This document shows, piece by piece, positions 7,441 through 11,052 of a stretch of DNA of 11,052 nucleotides; the first letter of the stretch is position 1, and each line of letters starts with the position of its first letter. Below the pieces are notes generated by a model. That model worked only from the letters and a program-made list of their open reading frames with translations, ran no database searches and had not been told where the DNA came from. Source of the DNA: Veillonellaceae bacterium UBA5809 (GTDB lineage: Bacteria > Bacillota > Negativicutes > Veillonellales > Dialisteraceae); contig DIDD01000105.1 in NCBI GenBank assembly GCA_002417965.1, positions 1 to 11,052 on the forward strand. The letters run 5' to 3'. The translations under genes and the position numbers were made by a program.

Positions 7441-8226
7441 ATGCTGCTTGCTTTTGATGTGGGAAATACGAATATTGTGTGTGGTGTCTACCAGGGGCAT
7501 CAGCTGGTGGATCACTGGCGCATGTCGACAGACCGGCTTCAGACAGCGGATGGGTACGGTGTTCAGATCGGGACACTGTTTCTGCTGAACGGACTGCATT
7601 TCAGTGATGTGGAGGACATTATTATTTCCACAGTTGTGCCGCCGCTGACGCCGATTCTGGAACGGATGGCCATGCGTTATTTTAAAATCAAGCCGATTTT
7701 TGTGGGACCGGGCATCAAGACCGGTATGAATATCCTGTATGATAATCCGAAGGAACTGGGTGCCGACCGCATTGTCAATGCCGTGGCCGTGGTGGAAGAA
7801 TACGGCGGACCGTCCATTGTCATTGATCTCGGAACAGCCACTACATTCTGCGCCATCAATGCCAAGGGGAACTATCTGGGCGGCGCTGTTGCGCCGGGGA
7901 TCGGGATTTCCATGGAAGCCCTTTTCCAGAGAGCCTCAAAGCTGCCCCGGATTGAGCTGAAAAAGACGCACAGCGTGATCTGCAAAAATACGGTCACTGC
8001 CATGCAGGCCGGCATCTATTACGGCTTTGTCGGTCAGGTGGACGGCATTGTCACAAGGATGAAGGAAGAATTGGGAGAGCCCAATGTCACCGTCATCGCC
8101 ACGGGCGGACTGGCGGCGCTGATTTCATCCGGATCCCATACGATTGATATCGTGGATCCCATGCTGACACTGAAGGGACTGCTTCATCTTTATGAAAAAA
8201 ACAAAGATGAAAAAAGAGGATCCTGA
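7441..8226 (+). CDS. coaX: Type III pantothenate kinase
   Basis: Phosphorylates pantothenate to 4'-phosphopantothenate, the first step of CoA synthesis. The type III enzyme needs a monovalent cation and is not inhibited by CoA, unlike CoaA. It has 261 residues, the normal length, and starts at an ATG eight bases after GGGGAGG (7426-7432). ASKHA-fold motifs are visible: phosphate-binding DVGNTN at 6-11, GADR at 107-110 (pantothenate and catalytic Asp region), DLGTATT at 129-135, GGAVAPGIGIS, and ATGGLA near the C-terminus. It sits close to birA, a frequent pairing in Firmicutes. This makes functional sense because CoA and biotin meet at acetyl-CoA carboxylase, though any shared control here is inference. 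Confidence 0.96.
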   Translation: MLLAFDVGNTNIVCGVYQGHQLVDHWRMSTDRLQTADGYGVQIGTLFLLNGLHFSDVEDIIISTVVPPLTPILERMAMRYFKIKPIFVGPGIKTGMNILYDNPKELGADRIVNAVAVVEEYGGPSIVIDLGTATTFCAINAKGNYLGGAVAPGIGISMEALFQRASKLPRIELKKTHSVICKNTVTAMQAGIYYGFVGQVDGIVTRMKEELGEPNVTVIATGGLAALISSGSHTIDIVDPMLTLKGLLHLYEKNKDEKRGS

Positions 8227-8276
8227 GCAGCCGGCAGCGGGCACTCTGTATAAAAGAAGAAAATTTCATAAAAAAC

Positions 8277-8305
8277 TTGAAATCCGAAGGATTTCGTATT
8301 ATAAT
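8277..8305 (+). promoter_or_regulatory. Strong promoter of the tRNA-Glu gene
   Basis: TTGAAA at 8277-8282 and a perfect TATAAT at 8300-8305 with 17 bases between. The mature tRNA starts 11 bases after the -10 box, so the predicted transcription start is within a few bases of the 5' end of the tRNA. An A-rich tract (8261-8275) lies just upstream. Confidence 0.85.
8279..8295. repeat. Perfect 7-bp dyad inside the tRNA promoter spacer
   Basis: GAAATCC (8279-8285), loop GAA, GGATTTC (8289-8295). It overlaps the -35 box and fills most of the spacer, ending five bases before the -10 box. It could be an operator, or the terminator hairpin of coaX, since no other terminator is seen between coaX and the tRNA. 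The sequence after it (GTATTATAATAATG) is AT-rich but not a T run, so termination would be weak. Confidence 0.5.
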
Positions 8306-8316
8306 AATGACCACAT

Positions 8317-8392
8317 GGCCGGTTAGTCAAACGGTTAAGACGCTGCGTTCTCAGCGCAGAGATTATGGGTTCGAATCCCATACCGGTCACCA
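8317..8392 (+). tRNA. tRNA-Glu (anticodon CTC), CCA encoded
   Basis: A 76-base cloverleaf. The acceptor stem is GGCCGGT (8317-8323) with ACCGGTC (8382-8388), seven pairs including one G-T. The anticodon stem is CTGCG (8343-8347) with CGCAG (8355-8359). The loop TTCTCAG places CTC at 8350-8352, which reads GAG. The T arm is ATGGG, loop TTCGAAT, CCCAT. The discriminator is A8389 and the genomic CCA is 8390-8392. Sequence and layout are typical of bacterial tRNA-Glu. CTC is the second isoacceptor; the TTC form that reads both GAA and GAG is presumably encoded elsewhere. Confidence 0.96.
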
Positions 8393-8404
8393 GTGCCATT
8401 GTAG

Positions 8405-8430
8405 GAGACATCCCAGGATGTCTCTTTTTT
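8405..8430 (+). terminator. Rho-independent terminator after tRNA-Glu
   Basis: GAGACATC (8405-8412), loop CCAG, GATGTCTC (8417-8424), then six T (8425-8430). A perfect eight-pair stem with a canonical U run, 12 bases after the CCA end. The downstream hydrolase gene begins only 18 bases beyond it. Confidence 0.92.
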
Positions 8431-8448
8431 GTATAGAAGGAGCGGACT

Positions 8449-9468
8449 GTGTTCTGTAAGCGGCGGATCACTGTTATTATAGCTGTAACGGCGCTGTGTG
8501 CTGTCATGCAGCCCCGTCAGATACTGCAGGCATTCCGGGAGGAAACTGTTCTTCTGCCTGTAAAACAGGGAGTATTAGAGGGCACGTGGACATGGCCTGA
8601 CGGGAACGGGCCGTGGCCGGCCGCACTGCTGATTCAGGGCTCGGGTCCGTTGGACAGAGACGGGAACGGACCGGGAGGCGCGGGTGCGGGAGAAATGGCG
8701 CTTCTCGCCCGGGGACTGGCAGAGCGGGGGACGGCGGTTCTCCGCTTTGATAAAGCCGGAACGGGGCGGAGCCCTGTAATCCGGAGGGAAGAGGATCTGC
8801 GCTGGGAGGACGGGACAGCGTATGCGGTTCTGTGGACAGAGCGGATGAGACAGAGGAAAGAGGTATCGGCATTTTTTCTGATCGGGCACAGTGAAGGAGC
8901 CCTGACAGCGCTGGAGGCAGCCCGCCGGACAGATCCGGACGGGGTGGTTCTGCTGGCATCTCCGGGATTTCCCGCAGGCACCGTGCTGCGTCTGCAGATG
9001 ATCAGCCGGGTTCCCTGGCTGTACGGAGAGGCGGACAGAGCCCTGTCAGAACTGGAACAGGGCCGGCCTGCAGAGAATACAGATGAACGGCTCAATTTTC
9101 TTTTCAGGCCGTCTGTACAGCCTTTTTTAAAAGGTCTTCTCCAAGACGATCCGAGACGCAGTATCAGGGCGCTTTCATGTCCTGTACTGATAATTCAGGG
9201 GGGCCGGGACAGTCAGGTGGGGACGGAAAACGGAAAAGCGCTGAAGGAAGCTGCGCGGGACGGAGAGTTCCGGATCATCAGCGGAATGAATCATGTGCTG
9301 AAAACCGTTCCTCCTGACAGAGACAGCCAGGAGGAATCTTATGGAAACCCTTTGATTCCCCTGCCGCCGGGGCTGGCGGATATGACAGCCCGCTGGATAC
9401 AGCGCAGGGCTTCTCAAAGAGACATACAGGAGAAGACTGACCGGGAAAACAGAAGACAGCCGCAATAA
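8449..9468 (+). CDS. Membrane-anchored alpha/beta hydrolase, substrate unknown
   Basis: 339 residues with a GTG start six bases after AAGGAG (8437-8442). Residues 4-20 (KRR, then a hydrophobic run) look like an uncleaved signal anchor or signal peptide. Cys17 is not in a convincing lipobox. The rest is an alpha/beta hydrolase: oxyanion-type loop IQGSGPLDRDGNGPG near residues 62-76, FDKAGTGRS, nucleophile elbow GHSEG with Ser148, acid candidate Asp254 in IQGGRDSQV, and His282 in GMNHVLK. All three triad positions are present, so it should be active. It resembles the COG1073 / serine aminopeptidase-like group, whose substrates are esters or peptides; nothing here fixes the substrate. The last 20 residues are charged and look disordered. 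No promoter is visible between the tRNA terminator and the gene. Its stop codon lies inside the downstream terminator stem. Confidence 0.88.
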   Translation: MFCKRRITVIIAVTALCAVMQPRQILQAFREETVLLPVKQGVLEGTWTWPDGNGPWPAALLIQGSGPLDRDGNGPGGAGAGEMALLARGLAERGTAVLRFDKAGTGRSPVIRREEDLRWEDGTAYAVLWTERMRQRKEVSAFFLIGHSEGALTALEAARRTDPDGVVLLASPGFPAGTVLRLQMISRVPWLYGEADRALSELEQGRPAENTDERLNFLFRPSVQPFLKGLLQDDPRRSIRALSCPVLIIQGGRDSQVGTENGKALKEAARDGEFRIISGMNHVLKTVPPDRDSQEESYGNPLIPLPPGLADMTARWIQRRASQRDIQEKTDRENRRQPQ

Positions 9469-9516
9469 AACAGCCTCCTTGCCGGTGCGCTGGTACCGGG
9501 AAAGAGGCTGTTTTAT
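9465..9516. terminator. Bidirectional terminator between convergent genes
   Basis: ATAAAACAGCCTC (9465-9477) pairs perfectly with GAGGCTGTTTTAT (9504-9516) over 13 positions. An inner stem CCGGT (9482-9486) with ACCGG (9495-9499) is separated from it by a small internal loop. The A/T ends of the outer stem give a T run on both strands, so it can stop the hydrolase transcript (plus) and the mntH transcript (minus). The hydrolase TAA (9466-9468) is part of the left arm. Confidence 0.85.
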
Positions 9517-9550
9517 GGTGAGACTGTCAGTGACTATGGCAGAAAGTCCG

Positions 9551-10798
9551 TCAGGACAGCAGGCTCACCAGGAGCGCCGCATTCAGCAGCGTCACGATAA
9601 TGCCGATGATCCACAGTGTATATTTCGTGCTGGGGCGGTTGGCGAATTTGCCCATCACCTTGGAAGATGATGTCAGATAAATCTGGGTAAAAATCGTAAT
9701 GGGCAGCTGTACGCTCAGCAGAATCTGGGAATAAATCAGGCCGTCGAAGGGAGAACTTACAAACAGAATGATAATGAAGGCCGTCACCATGGTAATCAGC
9801 ACACCCAGCTGGGTGTGACGGTCCTCTATGTCATAAGGCTCGGCAAAAATACCGGCGAAAATGCTTCCTCCGGCCATGCCGGCGGTAATACTGGAGGCCA
9901 GTCCTGCGAAAAGCAGGGCTACCGCAAAAATCAGAGAAGCGGAATTGCCCAGAAGAGGCCTGAGCATCTGCTCGGCCTGGGAAAGGTCATCCACAGAGAT
10001 CTGCTGGGAGAAAAAGGTGGCGGCGGCCATGAGGATCATGGCGCTGTTGATCGCCCATCCCACCAGCATGGAAAACAGCGTATCTGTAAATTCATACTTC
10101 AGCTGCTGGGTCATAACCTGTTCATCCTGAAGATTCCACTGGCGGCTCTGGATCACTTCGGAATGAAGAAACAGATTGTGGGGCATGACCACAGCGCCGA
10201 GCACACTCATGATAATGGGAAGAGAACCGTCAGGAAAGGAAGGCATGACCCAGCCGATGGCGGCGGATTCCCAGTCTACAGGGACAATGGCCACTTCAAA
10301 AATAAAGGACAGCCCGATAATGGAAACGAAACAGATAATGAGTTTTTCGATTTTTTTATAAGAATTGCTGAACTGAAGAAAAACAGCGGTGCCCATGACA
10401 ATGAATGCACCGATTTTGACGGGAATATGGAACAGCATGTTCAAAGCAATGGCGCCGCCGAGAATTTCCGCGAGTGCCGTGGAAACGGCAGCCCCCACAG
10501 CCGTTCCCAAAATAACATTTTTCAGCCAGGGACGTATATGCGCCGTGGCTGCTTCCGACAGGCACTGCCCGGTTACAATACCGAGATGGGCCGCGTTGTG
10601 CTGCAGAATAATCAGCATGAAGGTAGACAGCGTAACCATCCACAGAAGTGCATATCCATAATCGGAACCGGCTGCAATGTTGGAGGCCCAGTTTCCCGGG
10701 TCGATAAACCCCACAGTAACCAGAAGGCCGGGGCCGATGTATTTGAAAAAATCGATGGCCATCATCCGGGGCTTTCGCACATCATGAATCCATTTCAT
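9551..10798 (-). CDS. mntH: NRAMP-family divalent metal (Mn2+/Fe2+) transporter
   Basis: Proton-coupled uptake of Mn2+ (and Fe2+) across the inner membrane. It has 415 residues with about 11 hydrophobic segments, as usual for bacterial NRAMPs. The metal site is intact: DPGN in TM1 with Asp33 and Asn36, and AVVMPHN in TM6 with Ala202 and the soft ligand Met205 (codon at 10184-10186 on the minus strand). The Met argues for Mn/Fe rather than the Mg-transporting NRAMP relatives, which lack it. The ATG at 10798 is preceded on the minus strand by GAAAGGATG (10815-10807), a moderate binding site. ATGs at residues 12-13 are alternative starts but would remove the N-terminal segment before TM1. It is transcribed alone and convergent with the hydrolase. 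Upstream I see only a weak promoter candidate (ATGACA, 19 bases, TAGGAT on the minus strand) and no clear MntR or Fur box. Confidence 0.93.
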   Translation of the reverse strand: MKWIHDVRKPRMMAIDFFKYIGPGLLVTVGFIDPGNWASNIAAGSDYGYALLWMVTLSTFMLIILQHNAAHLGIVTGQCLSEAATAHIRPWLKNVILGTAVGAAVSTALAEILGGAIALNMLFHIPVKIGAFIVMGTAVFLQFSNSYKKIEKLIICFVSIIGLSFIFEVAIVPVDWESAAIGWVMPSFPDGSLPIIMSVLGAVVMPHNLFLHSEVIQSRQWNLQDEQVMTQQLKYEFTDTLFSMLVGWAINSAMILMAAATFFSQQISVDDLSQAEQMLRPLLGNSASLIFAVALLFAGLASSITAGMAGGSIFAGIFAEPYDIEDRHTQLGVLITMVTAFIIILFVSSPFDGLIYSQILLSVQLPITIFTQIYLTSSSKVMGKFANRPSTKYTLWIIGIIVTLLNAALLVSLLS

Positions 10799-10911
10799 AC
10801 AAAATTCATCCTTTCTTTTCCGGAGGAATGTCCGGGCATTAACAAAATCCTAAATATATTGTAACACTTTGTGTCATCCGGGAGAGCAGCTGAAAAAGCA
10901 GGAGGAGAGCT

Positions 10912-10977
10912 GTGTTCTGGAAAATTCCGGACGCGGTGCAGGGTCTGTCTGATAAAAAAGTGCGGTTTATGTTTTGA
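10912..10977 (+). CDS. Possible 21-residue small ORF, unknown function
   Basis: GTG start at 10912, six bases after GGAGG (10901-10905), and a TGA at 10975-10977. The peptide starts MFWKIPDAVQG and ends KKVRFMF, with several aromatic and basic residues and no membrane helix. It lies between the divergent mntH gene and a promoter at the right edge. The good ribosome binding site is the only positive evidence. No clear promoter precedes it, and the length is well within chance. Confidence 0.2.
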   Translation: MFWKIPDAVQGLSDKKVRFMF

Positions 10978-10985
10978 AAGGCAAG

Positions 10986-10994
10986 TGGTATAAT
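10986..10994 (+). promoter_or_regulatory. Extended -10 promoter reading out of the window
   Basis: TGGTATAAT, a perfect TATAAT (10989-10994) with the TGN extension. The -35 region is poor (TTTATG at 10966-10971, 17-base spacer), which is usual for extended -10 promoters. Transcription would begin near 11001 on the plus strand. Confidence 0.65.
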
Positions 10995-11000
10995 TTAATA

Positions 11001-11052
11001 GAAGAGTTCTCCGGATATGTTTAGTTCAGGCAGGCGGAGAAGACTCCGAAAC
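11001..11052 (+). promoter_or_regulatory. Structured leader or RNA start with two competing hairpins, cut by the window edge
   Basis: Directly downstream of the extended -10 promoter. TTCTCCG (11007-11013) can pair with CGGAGAA (11035-11041), seven pairs with a 21-base loop. The same 3' arm can instead form CGGAG (11035-11039), loop AAGA, CTCCG (11044-11048). The two helices exclude each other. This may be a regulatory leader or the 5' part of a small RNA. I do not recognise a known riboswitch, and the rest lies outside the window. Confidence 0.4.

Noticed and set aside
8317..8392. tRNA as an attachment site for an integrated element
   Set aside because: No integrase and no second copy of the tRNA 3' end is present; the flanking genes are housekeeping-like.
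8495..8503. Lipobox at Cys17 of the hydrolase
   Set aside because: The residues before Cys (Thr-Ala-Leu) do not fit the small-residue rule at -1, so a plain anchor or signal peptide is more likely.
9815..10864. 349-residue plus-strand frame opposite mntH
   Set aside because: Its composition (rich in Gly, His, Asn and Lys) is that of reverse-complemented membrane-protein codons. The minus frame has all NRAMP motifs.
10864..10874. ACAC-TTT-GTGT dyad upstream of mntH as an MntR, Fur or CRP site
   Set aside because: Four-base arms are too short and do not match the known consensus of any of these regulators.

Overview
This is an 11 kb stretch of ordinary bacterial chromosome, densely packed and with GC a little above half by eye. 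Every larger gene belongs to a recognisable family. The block topA-trmFO-hslV-hslU, the BirA with its own DNA-binding domain, the ECF-type BioY and the type III pantothenate kinase all point to Bacillota (Firmicutes). My best guess is a Negativicutes member of the Megasphaera/Dialister kind. That is inference from gene content and base composition, not something the sequence proves.

Left block (1-5613, plus strand): DNA topoisomerase I, the folate-dependent tRNA m5U54 methyltransferase TrmFO, and the two-part HslVU (ClpQY/CodWX) protease. The genes overlap by 4, 32 and 4 bases, so they are almost certainly one transcript with coupled translation. A long hairpin with a short T run closes it directly after hslU. 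The xerC (codV) and codY genes that accompany this cluster in Bacillus subtilis are not here.

Biotin and CoA block (5614-8226, plus strand): a near-consensus promoter, whose -35 box coincides with a plausible half of a BirA operator, drives birA and bioY. These genes are adjacent with no gap, so biotin sensing, protein biotinylation and biotin uptake appear to be one self-regulated unit. coaX (type III pantothenate kinase) follows after 151 bases that hold only weak signals.

tRNA and hydrolase block (8227-9516, plus strand): a single tRNA-Glu with anticodon CTC and an encoded CCA has its own strong promoter and a clean terminator. A perfect hairpin dyad sits inside the promoter spacer. Directly behind the terminator is an alpha/beta hydrolase with an N-terminal membrane anchor and no visible promoter of its own. 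A bidirectional terminator separates it from the convergent gene on its right.

Right block (9517-11052): an NRAMP-family Mn/Fe transporter on the minus strand. Beyond it is a gene-poor stretch with a possible 21-residue ORF. At the very edge, an extended -10 promoter reads out of the window into a leader that can form two mutually exclusive hairpins.

I found no mobile element, CRISPR array, phage gene or unknown multi-gene system. The notable signals are regulatory: the BirA operator/promoter overlap, the dyad in the tRNA promoter, the tRNA-to-hydrolase arrangement, and the structured RNA start at the right edge.
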